This document shows, piece after piece, positions 51,247-59,636 of a stretch of DNA of 64,000 nucleotides (the first letter of the stretch is position 1; the number at the start of each line of letters is the position of its first letter). A program made the position numbers and the translations under genes. Source of the DNA: Pinibacter aurantiacus (GTDB taxonomy: Bacteria > Bacteroidota > Bacteroidia > Chitinophagales > Chitinophagaceae). The notes under the pieces are model-generated. The model worked only from the letters and a program-made list of their open reading frames with translations. It had not been told where the DNA came from and did no database searches. The stretch covers positions 1 to 64,000 of the forward strand of contig NZ_JAHSPG010000012.1 of NCBI RefSeq assembly GCF_019130065.1. Direction: 5' to 3'.

Positions 51247-52827
51247 TTAGTATCCAGGGGTCGGTTTTAAAGTTGGGTTAGCTGTTAAGTCAGTTGTTGG
51301 AATTGGAAACAGATTGAATCTGTTGTCAATGCTTGTTCCTGCCTGTACGCCGCCTTTCCACTGCCATAAATAAGTTCCGCCTGTATATTTTCCAAAACGA
51401 ACGAGGTCAGTTCGTCTGTGAGCTTCCCAATATAGTTCTCTTACTCTTTCGTCTAATATCAGATCCAATGTCATTGCCGCATCTGTAATATTTCCAGATG
51501 TGCCTCCATATGCTCTGTTTCTAAGGGCATTGATATAACCCAATGCTGTAGCCCTGTCTCCACCGGCACCGCCTCTCAATACTGCTTCAGCATATATTAA
51601 GTAAACATCTGCAAGACGGAACAATGGGAAGTCGGTATCTACGAAAGTGCCGTTTTTATCAGAGCCTGCAGCTCCTGTTGAACTAACGTTTTTATACTTT
51701 ACTACCGCATAGCCGTTTGTAAAATCTGTAATGTTGTTGATGTCTATTGTTTGTCCTTCTGTAAAGAACATCGCTCTTGAATCGAGATCAGGAAATTTGG
51801 TAACCATTTCCTTTCTTGTTCTTAAACCTGACCATGATCCATTTATACCATAGTCTGGAGGGCTCATTTTTCCGCCCGTAGAACCGTGAATTATAAAAGT
51901 TGTATTGCTGTATGATTGTGAGGTCAATCCATTTGCGCGAATAGGGAAAATAATTTCTTTAGAAGTTGCGCGGCTGTCTGTCAAAAACAAATTCCTGTAA
52001 GTAGCAGCCAATGAATATGCTCCTGATGAAGTTATTTTGTTTGCATAAGTAATCGCATCTGTACTACGGTCTGTTCCGGTATATACTTTTGCATTCAAAT
52101 ACAATTTTGCCAGCAGCATCCACGCTGTTCCTTTGTCTGCACGTCCGTATTCATTTTTTCCTGCATCGGGTAATGTATTCTGAATGTCCAACAATTCAGT
52201 TTCTACAAATTTGAACAGATCGGCTCTTGACATTTGTTTTGGAGAGAAGTTACCCACCGCATCTTTTTCTGTGGTAACAGGAACATCTCCAAACAGATCC
52301 AACGCGTTCCAGTAAAACAATGCGCGAAGGAAACGTGCCTCTAGTTTGTATCCGTTGATATTTGCAGCATCGGCAGCGGGGAAACCGCTTACTTTAGAAT
52401 CAGGCAATTGGCGCAGGAACTCATTACACTGGCTGATGTTAAAGTAAATACGGTTATAGGTGAGCTTGATGTACGTATTGTTAGAGTTCCAGTTATTTGT
52501 ATTGTAATTCTGCAAGTCACCGTCGTTCCATGCTATTATAGCTTCATCTGTTGTAAGCTCTTCCACTTCCCAATAGTTTCTGAGATATCCATTTGAACCT
52601 ACGTCCTGTGCATCAATATCTGCAACAGGCACAGGATTGGTACCATCTTGTCCACTTAATGAAAGGCCGCCATATAATTTTGCGAGCGCTTCTTTAATAG
52701 TTGCGGGGCTACTGTAAACCACGTCGGATGTAACGTCTACAATAGGCTTACGATCCAGATCTTTTGTGCAGGATGAAAACGCTATGGCTCCCGCTATTAT
52801 GAGTTTATATATGTTTTTGTTTGTCAT
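51247..52827 (-). CDS. susD: SusD/RagB-family starch-binding lipoprotein
   Basis: This 526-residue protein has a lipoprotein signal (IAFSSCTKDLDRKP). SusD features are the N-terminal PATIKEALAKLYGG segment, ARFLRALFYWNALDLFGDVPV (the tetratricopeptide-like core), and a C-terminal RVRELYWEAHRRTDLVRFGKY region, ending in FPIPTTDLTANPTLKPTPGY. It caps the SusC barrel and binds the glycan. It lies 22 bp after susC and 29 bp before susE, so one operon. Confidence 0.95.
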   Translation of the reverse strand: MTNKNIYKLIIAGAIAFSSCTKDLDRKPIVDVTSDVVYSSPATIKEALAKLYGGLSLSGQDGTNPVPVADIDAQDVGSNGYLRNYWEVEELTTDEAIIAWNDGDLQNYNTNNWNSNNTYIKLTYNRIYFNISQCNEFLRQLPDSKVSGFPAADAANINGYKLEARFLRALFYWNALDLFGDVPVTTEKDAVGNFSPKQMSRADLFKFVETELLDIQNTLPDAGKNEYGRADKGTAWMLLAKLYLNAKVYTGTDRSTDAITYANKITSSGAYSLAATYRNLFLTDSRATSKEIIFPIRANGLTSQSYSNTTFIIHGSTGGKMSPPDYGINGSWSGLRTRKEMVTKFPDLDSRAMFFTEGQTIDINNITDFTNGYAVVKYKNVSSTGAAGSDKNGTFVDTDFPLFRLADVYLIYAEAVLRGGAGGDRATALGYINALRNRAYGGTSGNITDAAMTLDLILDERVRELYWEAHRRTDLVRFGKYTGGTYLWQWKGGVQAGTSIDNRFNLFPIPTTDLTANPTLKPTPGY

Positions 52828-52848
52828 GATTTTTCTAAATTTTCAGGA

Positions 52849-55842
52849 TTAAAAATCAACACTTGCACCAAGAGAAAAGATTCTCGTTTTAGGATAAATA
52901 TTATTGTCAATGCCACTGTATATTTCAGGATCTATACCTGTATACTTCGTAATCACAAAAAGATTTTGGGCAATTGCTGACAAACGCAGGCTTACATTTT
53001 TGCCTATTTTACCAAAGTTGTAACCAACCTGTAGATTGTCCATACGCAAGAAAGATGCGTTTTCTACATAATAGTCAGAATAGAACTGCGTGTTGTTAAA
53101 TCCGGTAAAAAGCACATCCGGTATTGTGTTTCCTAAATATTTATTTGCATCAATAACTACTGAGTATGCAGCACGGTTTGATTTAACGTTGTTGTAAACA
53201 TAGTTGCCAATGTTAGATCTTAATACAAAGCTCAGGTTCCAGTCTTTGTAGCTAAACTGAGAATTGAAACCCAGCATATATTTTGGCGCTGGAGATTTGT
53301 AGTGATAGAAAAGATTACCGTTGCCTTTATGGTTTACATCTGCATAAACGCCTTCAATTGGTTTGCCTGTTTGGTCGTAAACTTGTTTGTATACCCAGAA
53401 AGTATATGGCGCATAGTCAACAGAATGTATTTGGATTTTGTTACCAGTACCACCGGAGATGCCACCTACAATTACACCCGGAGAAGATGGATCATCAACA
53501 GTTGAAAGCTTTGTGATTTTGCTTTCGTTGTAAGTAAAGTTAAAACCAAGGTTCCATTGAAAATCCTTGTTGGTAACCGGTATCGCGTTCACTACAAATT
53601 CAACTCCTTTGTTTTCAATATTACCTACGTTGGTTAATACGTGGTTACTTAGGTTTGAACCTGCTGCAACCGGAATATCAGAAATCAGGTTGTTGGTTTT
53701 TTTGTAGTAAACATCAATGCTACCGCTGATCCTGTCTTTAAGCAATCCAAAATCCAACCCGATGTTTGAAGTAGTTGTTGTTTCCCATTTAATATTCTGA
53801 TCGTAAGGAGCACCACGATACATGTAGTAGGCGCTATCTCCAAACAGATATCTTGTAGTACCTGTGCTTATGCTGTAAGAAGCAAGATAAGGGTAATCGC
53901 TAGCCGTAATATCCTGCTGGCCGGTTGTACCATAACCCAATCTTAGTTTCAGGTTAGAGATGGTTTTGGAAGACTTAAGAAAATCTTCTTCGCTAATTCT
54001 CCATGCCAATGCGATGGATGGGAAGTTACCCCAACGTGTGTCAGGACTGAAGCGTGAAGAACCATCTCGACGTATGGTCGCGGTCAATAAGTATTTGTTG
54101 TTGTAAGTGTAATTCAACCTGCCGTAAAAAGAAACAAGTGTATGTTGTGTAGAATCCGGCTTAGTATAGGTTGGAGGATTACCGGGGTTGTTCTTGGTTA
54201 TACTTGTTGTCCAAAATCCCGGCGCACCGCGAAGGAAGTCCTGGTAAGAATAACCACCCATTACATCAATGCGGCTCTTGATACTTTTAATTTCTTTAAC
54301 GTAGTTCAGATAAAAATCCAACAGTTTGTTGCGAGTGCGTTGTTCATACTCGTGATACCGACCACCTGTTGTATAAGCAGCGGCCCAGGTTGGATCTTCA
54401 CGCACAGAGCCATTGCTCTTTGAGATATCGTATCCCAAATTCAGGTTTGCACGCAGATCAGGAAGAAAATGGAATTTATAATCCAATTGCAAATTGCCGA
54501 TGCTTCTGTAAACGGTGGCCTTGTCGTTCTTTAGATACAAATCTGCTACAGGATTTCTTGTTGACTGTGTATTAGGAACACCACCATCCTGCCACTCATA
54601 ATATCCGCCGTAAGGTGATTTACTGTCATACACAGGCTTGGTTGGGTCAAATCTGATGGCATCACCTACAGCACCTGAATTGGCAAAACGGTTTCCGTTT
54701 ACTACGCCTTTAAGATTTAAATCTACACGAAGATGGTTGTCAAAGAAAGTTGGGCTTATATTAAGAGCGGCACTTCCGCGCTCGAGGTAACCTGTTTTCA
54801 AAATACCGTCCTGATGAAGATAGCCCAAAGACAAACGGTATGGAAGATTTTTCACACCACCACTAAAACTTAGATTGTTATCTGTAGTGAAAGCAGGATG
54901 GTATATTTCATCTTGCCAGTTAGTGTTTGCCTTTCCTAAAGAATCTACCGCATAAGGTTTGTTCTGAATAGCGGCCTGATCTTTAACTACTTTTCTGAAT
55001 TGATCAGCAGTTAATACGTCCAGGTTTTTAACCTTTACTGCAACAGAGTTTACGGTGTTGAAGTTTACACGAAGAGGACCACCTTTTTTACCTTTCTTGG
55101 TAGTAATGATGATTACACCATTAGACGCTCTGTTACCATAAATAGCAGTCGCAGAAGCATCTTTCAGTACGTTGATGGATTCAATATCGTTGGGGTTGAT
55201 AAGACTTAGTGGGTTTGGAGAGCCGGAGATAGATGATGTTCCGTCGCTCTTTTTTGAGTTGTCAACGGGAACTCCATCGATCACGAAGAGAGGATCATTG
55301 CTTGCATTCAAAGAAGAACCACCACGAATACGGATAGTACTTGCCCCGCCTGGCGCACCGCCATCCGGGCTAATTTGCACACCGGCTACTTTACCTGAGA
55401 TCAACTGATCAGGAGTTGAGATGGCTCCTTTTTGAAAATCTTTCGCGTTTATGGCAGTTACCGATCCCGTAAGATCTTTCTTCTTTGCAGTACCATAACC
55501 AATTACAACCGCCTCTGTAAGATCAGTTGTTGCACGTTTAAGAGCAAAATGAACTGCTGCATCATTGCCTTTCACAGTTACATTTTGTGAGGTTTGTAAA
55601 AAGCCAACTGCATTTACAACAACTGTGTAAGTACCGTTGGAAACAGGAATTTTGAAACGACCATTGTCATCGGCAGATGCACCTCTTGTGCCGCCTTTAA
55701 TGGTTACAGAAGCAAAGGCCACAGGCTGATTTGTTTCATCAACCACTTGTCCGGAAATGCTTCCGTCTTGCGCATAAATAACAGAATAGATTAAAGTGAA
55801 GAGCGAGAGAAGCAGTAGTCTCCCCATGTGTAAACTTTTCAT
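52849..55842 (-). CDS. susC: SusC/RagA-family TonB-dependent outer-membrane transporter
   Basis: This 997-residue protein has a signal peptide ending VIYAQDG. A carboxypeptidase-regulatory-like domain (about 28-105) is followed by the TonB-plug region TTDLTEAVVIGYGTAKKKDLTGSV, the motif IRGGSSLNASNDPLFVIDGVP, and a barrel ending FSLGASVDF. The start at 55842 is preferred over 55866. It takes up malto-oligosaccharides using TonB energy. The promoter and LacI operator lie just upstream. Confidence 0.95.
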   Translation of the reverse strand: MKSLHMGRLLLLSLFTLIYSVIYAQDGSISGQVVDETNQPVAFASVTIKGGTRGASADDNGRFKIPVSNGTYTVVVNAVGFLQTSQNVTVKGNDAAVHFALKRATTDLTEAVVIGYGTAKKKDLTGSVTAINAKDFQKGAISTPDQLISGKVAGVQISPDGGAPGGASTIRIRGGSSLNASNDPLFVIDGVPVDNSKKSDGTSSISGSPNPLSLINPNDIESINVLKDASATAIYGNRASNGVIIITTKKGKKGGPLRVNFNTVNSVAVKVKNLDVLTADQFRKVVKDQAAIQNKPYAVDSLGKANTNWQDEIYHPAFTTDNNLSFSGGVKNLPYRLSLGYLHQDGILKTGYLERGSAALNISPTFFDNHLRVDLNLKGVVNGNRFANSGAVGDAIRFDPTKPVYDSKSPYGGYYEWQDGGVPNTQSTRNPVADLYLKNDKATVYRSIGNLQLDYKFHFLPDLRANLNLGYDISKSNGSVREDPTWAAAYTTGGRYHEYEQRTRNKLLDFYLNYVKEIKSIKSRIDVMGGYSYQDFLRGAPGFWTTSITKNNPGNPPTYTKPDSTQHTLVSFYGRLNYTYNNKYLLTATIRRDGSSRFSPDTRWGNFPSIALAWRISEEDFLKSSKTISNLKLRLGYGTTGQQDITASDYPYLASYSISTGTTRYLFGDSAYYMYRGAPYDQNIKWETTTTSNIGLDFGLLKDRISGSIDVYYKKTNNLISDIPVAAGSNLSNHVLTNVGNIENKGVEFVVNAIPVTNKDFQWNLGFNFTYNESKITKLSTVDDPSSPGVIVGGISGGTGNKIQIHSVDYAPYTFWVYKQVYDQTGKPIEGVYADVNHKGNGNLFYHYKSPAPKYMLGFNSQFSYKDWNLSFVLRSNIGNYVYNNVKSNRAAYSVVIDANKYLGNTIPDVLFTGFNNTQFYSDYYVENASFLRMDNLQVGYNFGKIGKNVSLRLSAIAQNLFVITKYTGIDPEIYSGIDNNIYPKTRIFSLGASVDF

Positions 55843-55885
55843 TGGCCCAATTTTTTGGTTTAGCAATCAATTGTGAAAGCTTCGC

Positions 55886-55917
55886 CAAAAATAATCGGGA
55901 ACGTTCCCAAAAACAAA
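55886..55917 (-). promoter_or_regulatory. susC promoter with an operator inside the spacer
   Basis: On the minus strand TTTG (55914-55917), a 20-bp spacer, and TATTTTTG (55886-55893) match the Bacteroidota housekeeping promoter. The palindrome GGGAACGTTCCC (55897-55908) occupies the spacer, so a bound repressor would block polymerase directly. Confidence 0.8.
55897..55908. promoter_or_regulatory. Operator O1: GGGAACGTTCCC
   Basis: This is a perfect 12-bp palindrome with a central CG step, as typical for LacI/GalR-family operators. It lies between the -33 and -7 elements. Confidence 0.8.
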
Positions 55918-55994
55918 TTTTTTGAAAATTTTATATATATATTTTTATTTATTATTAATAAATAATTGGTTAATAGATAGTTGAAAACGTAAAT

Positions 55995-56014
55995 TTCCGG
56001 GAATGTTCCCGGAA
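55995..56014. promoter_or_regulatory. Operator O2: TTCCGGGAATGTTCCCGGAA
   Basis: This 20-bp palindrome has a single central mismatch and shares GGGAANGTTCCC-type half-sites with O1. Its centre is 102 bp from that of O1, suitable for cooperative or looped binding. Confidence 0.75.
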
Positions 56015-56084
56015 CACAAACAAACGGTCGTTAGTATGAATCCAAAGATGTTGTGATTCGTATAAGTTATTGAGTTAAAAAAAA

Positions 56085-57119
56085 TTATCTGATTGCTACT
56101 GGCTCGAGTGACGACGATTGACGCTGGATGAGTTCGGAATCCAACACAATGTTCCTCGTGATGAATTCTTTTTCTTCTTCGTGTTTTTCTAAAATTTCAA
56201 ACAAAAGCTCGGCGGCCCGCTCTCCCATTTTATAAGCCGGCTGCGTGATGGTAGACAACGAAGGGTTGAGTAGTGGAGATATTTCAAGACTTGAAAAGCC
56301 AATGACTTTTACATCATCAGGAATGGAAATATTCATTGCGTGACAAACATAGTAAGACGCTATTGCTAGGCGTTCAACCGATGCAAACACTCCATCGGGC
56401 TTCAACGTTTCAAATAGGTTGCGAAGAATGACTTTGTTTTTTTCCAGCTCATTGCTGCAGTCGATAACAAGATGATCATCGAAAGGAATATTATTCTTCT
56501 TCAGCGCATCAATGTAGCCCTGCATGCGGGTTTTACCGATGGAAAGATTTTTGTTCACAACAAGATAAGCAACCTTTTTACATCCACTCTTAATGAGATG
56601 TTCCGTTGCTTCGAAGCTGCTTTGGTAATCATTTGTGGTGACTCTCGCAGTTTCAACGTCTTCGTATGTTCTGTCAAAGAAAACAAGTGGTATCTTTTTT
56701 CTTTTCAAAACCTGCAAATAGCTGTGGTCCTGATCCTCACCTGATACAGACATGATAATGCCATCTACCCTTCCATTGCTGAGGTTGGTAACAAAGGCTA
56801 CTTCTTTTTGAAAATCATCATCGGTGAGATAGATCAAAACGTGATAGCTCTTGTCTTTTGCAACTTTTTCTATACCGTTAATTGCTTTTGAAAAGAAGTT
56901 ATTGGCAATCTCAGGAACGATTACGGCGATCGTTTTGCTCTTTTGATTGCGGAGATTGCTGGCGTGGTGGTTTGGCAAAAAATTAAGCTCCTTCGCTCTC
57001 GCAAGAATCTTCTCGCGGGTTTGTGGATTGATATCACTTCCTCCTCTGAACGCTCTCGAAACGGTGGATTTGGATAAGTTCAGTTCTTCCGCCAGCTTAA
57101 TTATATTGATGTTACCCAT
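56085..57119 (-). CDS. LacI-family transcriptional regulator of the starch locus
   Basis: This 344-residue protein has an N-terminal helix-turn-helix (residues about 4-50: IIKLAEELNLSKSTVSRAFRG and NPQTREKILARAKELNFLPN) and a periplasmic-binding-like sensor domain (about 60-330). The family usually binds palindromes of the O1/O2 type. The sugar effector is unknown but is probably maltose or a derivative. It points the same way as susC and lies 242 bp upstream of it. Confidence 0.92.
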   Translation of the reverse strand: MGNINIIKLAEELNLSKSTVSRAFRGGSDINPQTREKILARAKELNFLPNHHASNLRNQKSKTIAVIVPEIANNFFSKAINGIEKVAKDKSYHVLIYLTDDDFQKEVAFVTNLSNGRVDGIIMSVSGEDQDHSYLQVLKRKKIPLVFFDRTYEDVETARVTTNDYQSSFEATEHLIKSGCKKVAYLVVNKNLSIGKTRMQGYIDALKKNNIPFDDHLVIDCSNELEKNKVILRNLFETLKPDGVFASVERLAIASYYVCHAMNISIPDDVKVIGFSSLEISPLLNPSLSTITQPAYKMGERAAELLFEILEKHEEEKEFITRNIVLDSELIQRQSSSLEPVAIR

Positions 57120-57279
57120 TAAAGTAAAACTAATACTATTTTTTTAATTGTATGGGCATTCGTATTGGCGCATCACAAACGCCCTTGTCATTACAGGCAC
57201 GAAACACTTGTCCAGAAAGGGTTACGCGCAAATGCGGGGTGAAGGCGGGATGTTTTGCCTGCATGCTGAATGTGCATGA

Positions 57280-57298
57280 GGGCGAATGCGATTCGCCC
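57280..57298. repeat. REP-like palindrome GGGCGAATGCGATTCGCCC, copy 1
   Basis: The perfect 8-bp arms enclose a 3-nt loop. The stop codon of the NUDIX gene (57299-57301) is directly adjacent, within the conserved CCCCTAC flank. An identical copy lies at 61278-61296. Confidence 0.88.
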
Positions 57299-57871
57299 CT
57301 ACTGTTTTTCGTCGTCTGTAAACTTCAATTTTCCCATCTTCAACAATGCATAAAATACGCAGTTGCTGTGCATGGATTGTTTGAACTGCCCGCGCATTAA
57401 CAGATCAATTACTTCATCGATCGCTACCAGCATGATGTCTATTTCCTCATTGTGATCGAGTTGTTGTTCTCCCACTTTTTTACCACCGGTTGCCAGGAAC
57501 AAATGTGTGAAATTATTTAACACACCGGGATTGGCGGCCGTTTTATTAAGATGTTCAATGTGCGAAAATTCGTAGCCGGTTTCTTCGAGAAGCTCACGTC
57601 TCATGCCCTGCTCAAAGTCTTCGTCTTCGTCAATAAAGCCTCCTGGTGTTTCTATTACCACTTCTCCAATCGGATGACGATATTGTTTTACAAGCACAGC
57701 GTGGCCATCTTCTGTAATCGCGAGGGCGGTTGCAGATGGCGGCATTTCCACTACAAAGTAAGGATCAACTATTACTCCATCTTCGCGCTGGCACCTGTCT
57801 TTACGCGCTGTGAAGTAATGATGTTTACTTAGGTATTGCGATGATAATGTTTTCCAATGCATGAGGGACAA
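57299..57871 (-). CDS. NUDIX hydrolase, ADP-ribose pyrophosphatase type
   Basis: This 190-residue NUDIX protein has the box in GGFIDEDEDFEQGMRREL followed by LEETGYE (near residues 97-121). This carries the expected RELxEExG residues. A PGGFI motif and a VVEMPPSATALAITEDGHAVL strand resemble the ADPRase (NudF) group. The substrate is not fixed by the sequence. The gene ends at a REP-like palindrome. Confidence 0.88.
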   Translation of the reverse strand: MSLMHWKTLSSQYLSKHHYFTARKDRCQREDGVIVDPYFVVEMPPSATALAITEDGHAVLVKQYRHPIGEVVIETPGGFIDEDEDFEQGMRRELLEETGYEFSHIEHLNKTAANPGVLNNFTHLFLATGGKKVGEQQLDHNEEIDIMLVAIDEVIDLLMRGQFKQSMHSNCVFYALLKMGKLKFTDDEKQ

Positions 57872-58030
57872 TTAATAATTAACAATTAAGAATTAAGAAT
57901 TCTTCAACGTCGGGTATTGGTTATTATTGGTAAAAACGAAATCAGTAATTAAGAATGTTGTCAATACTTATAACTTTCACACATTCGTGATGATCGTCTA
58001 TTAATTATTAATTCTTAATTACTAATTCCT
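57870..58030. repeat. Inverted pair of TTAAGAA heptamer arrays (family F)
   Basis: TTAATAA, TTAACAA, TTAAGAA, TTAAGAA (57872-57900) are inverted with TTAATTA, TTAATTC, TTAATTA, CTAATTC (57998-58029). Both run at a 7-nt period. The second array ends 3 nt from the YfiT-like stop codon. Confidence 0.85.
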
Positions 58031-58032
58031 CC

Positions 58033-58557
58033 CTACCAGTTCATTCTCTCCCGCAATCTCACCACATGCATTACGTGATGCTTGCCATGCCATGCGTACA
58101 TGCCGAGAAGGTTCCAGAGAGAAATTTCTTTGTTATGTTCAGGATGAAAAACTGTTCTGTTCCAGTCTTCATCTTTAATGTTTATGACCAGGTTGTGCCA
58201 GCGATTGTGCAATGCATGCAGCAGTGTAATAGAGATGTTGATCGGTATATTTTCAACGTCTGGCAGCAATGCCCATGCTGCTTCATCGTAAGGTTTTATC
58301 GTAGGATTGTCTTCTGTTAACGCCAACTTAAAACGGATGTATGCAGTCATGTGACTGTCGGGCACGTGATGCACTACCTGCTGAATTGTCCAACCGCCAT
58401 CGCGATACGGAGTTTGCAATTGTGCTTCATCCAGGTTAAGGATCGCATTCTCTAAAAGATCCGGCAAATACCTGATGTCATCTGCCCATCTCTTTAATTG
58501 CTCTATCGAAAATGGCTGTGGCTCAAATTTGCCGATTGGGTAACGAAGATCTTCCAT
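58033..58557 (-). CDS. YfiT-like DinB-superfamily metal-dependent hydrolase or bacillithiol transferase
   Basis: This 174-residue protein has the YfiT pattern: YPIGKFEPQPFSIEQLKRWADDI at the start, GGWTIQQVVHHVPDSHM (near residue 54, with metal-ligand His residues), and GMYAWHGKHHVMHV near the end. YfiT has a three-His metal site on a four-helix bundle. Annotated as a hydrolase, and related proteins are thiol S-transferases. The exact reaction is uncertain. Confidence 0.87.
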   Translation of the reverse strand: MEDLRYPIGKFEPQPFSIEQLKRWADDIRYLPDLLENAILNLDEAQLQTPYRDGGWTIQQVVHHVPDSHMTAYIRFKLALTEDNPTIKPYDEAAWALLPDVENIPINISITLLHALHNRWHNLVINIKDEDWNRTVFHPEHNKEISLWNLLGMYAWHGKHHVMHVVRLRERMNW

Positions 58558-58561
58558 ATTA

Positions 58562-58750
58562 GTTGAGAGTTGAGAGTTGAGAATTGAGAGTTGTTGTCTA
58601 TTGCTTTTTGTTTACAAATCAAAACTAATCATTGTTGCAATCGAAGCTACATTTTACACTTCTTTAGCTAAAAGTTGATAATCGAAGAATACTTGTCAAA
58701 ACAGCACTTTAACTAACTCTCAACTCTCCATTCTCAACTCTCAACTATCA
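58562..58750. repeat. Inverted pair of TTGAGAG heptamer arrays (family D)
   Basis: TTGAGAG x4 (58563-58593) is inverted with CTCAACT x4 (58717-58748). The second array contains the stop codon of the ABC ATPase gene. The first lies just upstream of the YfiT-like start. Confidence 0.87.
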
Positions 58751-59509
58751 GTCCTCCTTCCTCCACTCTTTGCCTGTAAGATTGATAAACACATCTTCAA
58801 GGTTTGCTTTCTTCACTTCGGTTGTTCGTTCAAAGCCAGACGCAATAAGGTTGTCGATCAATTGATGCGGAGAATTGATGGCTACAATTCTTCCTGCGTC
58901 AACAATGGCCACACGGTCGCACAGGTATTCCGCTTCATCCATGTAGTGCGTGGTAATGATCACCGTTGTTCCTTTTGATCGTATATCACTGATCAGATCC
59001 CACAGGTTGCGTCGCGCCTGAGGATCCAACCCTGTTGTTGGTTCGTCGAGAAAAATAATTCGTGGTTGGTTGATAAGTGTGGTGGCGATGGAGAACCGCT
59101 GCTTTTGTCCGCCACTGAGCTCCTTGTATTTCGCTTTTGCTTTGTCTGTAAGGTTTACCAGCTTTAATAGTTCATGCGGATTTACCGTTCGGTTATATAA
59201 GCCGCCAAATAAATGAATAAGCTCGGTAAGATTTAAACCAGGGTAATATCCTGAAGATTGTAGTTGAACGCCTATGATTTTCTTAATGGCATCGGGAGAC
59301 TGATCAAGGTTAAATCCGTCTACGATCACCTCCCCGGAAGTCTTGTCACGTAAGGTTTCTATGATTTCAAGCGTAGTGGATTTTCCCGCGCCGTTTGGTC
59401 CCAGCAAACCAAATATTTCTCCTTCATGCACATCGAAACTAATGTCCTTTACTGCTGTAAAATCACCGTACTTCTTTTGCAGATTCTTTACCGAAATAAT
59501 GGTTTTCAT
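58748..59509 (-). CDS. ABC transporter ATP-binding protein (ABC-2 / DrrA type)
   Basis: This 253-residue ATPase has Walker A GPNGAGKST (near 36), signature LSGGQKQRFS (near 130), Walker B IIFLDEPTTGLDPQA (near 150) and a switch His in TTHYMDEAEYLCDR. The C-terminal end (LEDVFINLTGKEWR) is typical of ABC-2 exporter ATPases. The usual partner permease gene is not adjacent on either side, so either it lies elsewhere or the locus was rearranged. Confidence 0.9.
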   Translation of the reverse strand: MKTIISVKNLQKKYGDFTAVKDISFDVHEGEIFGLLGPNGAGKSTTLEIIETLRDKTSGEVIVDGFNLDQSPDAIKKIIGVQLQSSGYYPGLNLTELIHLFGGLYNRTVNPHELLKLVNLTDKAKAKYKELSGGQKQRFSIATTLINQPRIIFLDEPTTGLDPQARRNLWDLISDIRSKGTTVIITTHYMDEAEYLCDRVAIVDAGRIVAINSPHQLIDNLIASGFERTTEVKKANLEDVFINLTGKEWRKED

Positions 59510-59516
59510 ACAGTGA

Positions 59517-59636
59517 AATTAAAAAGTAAAAATTAAAAAGTAAAAACGCACCTTTTACAGGAGGTTACTCTTGCAAAGTTACAGTTACAAGCGCTTCCAT
59601 TTTTTTAATTTTTACTTTTTAATTTTTACTTTAAAA
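59517..59636. repeat. Inverted pair of AAAAAGT heptamer arrays (family G)
   Basis: AAAAAGT and AAAAATT words alternate at a 7-nt period (59517-59547), inverted with ACTTTTTAATTTTT (59600-59635). The second array abuts the stop codon of the fructose-1,6-bisphosphatase gene. Confidence 0.85.
59574..59581 (-). promoter_or_regulatory. Candidate -7 element of the ABC ATPase gene
   Basis: The minus strand reads TAACTTTG, matching TAnnTTTG, 65 nt before the ATG. It lies between the two arms of the family G repeat. Confidence 0.4.

Noticed and set aside
58748-59509. ABC ATPase as part of a two-gene exporter here
   Set aside because: Neighbouring genes are YfiT-like and fbp; no permease with membrane helices is adjacent.
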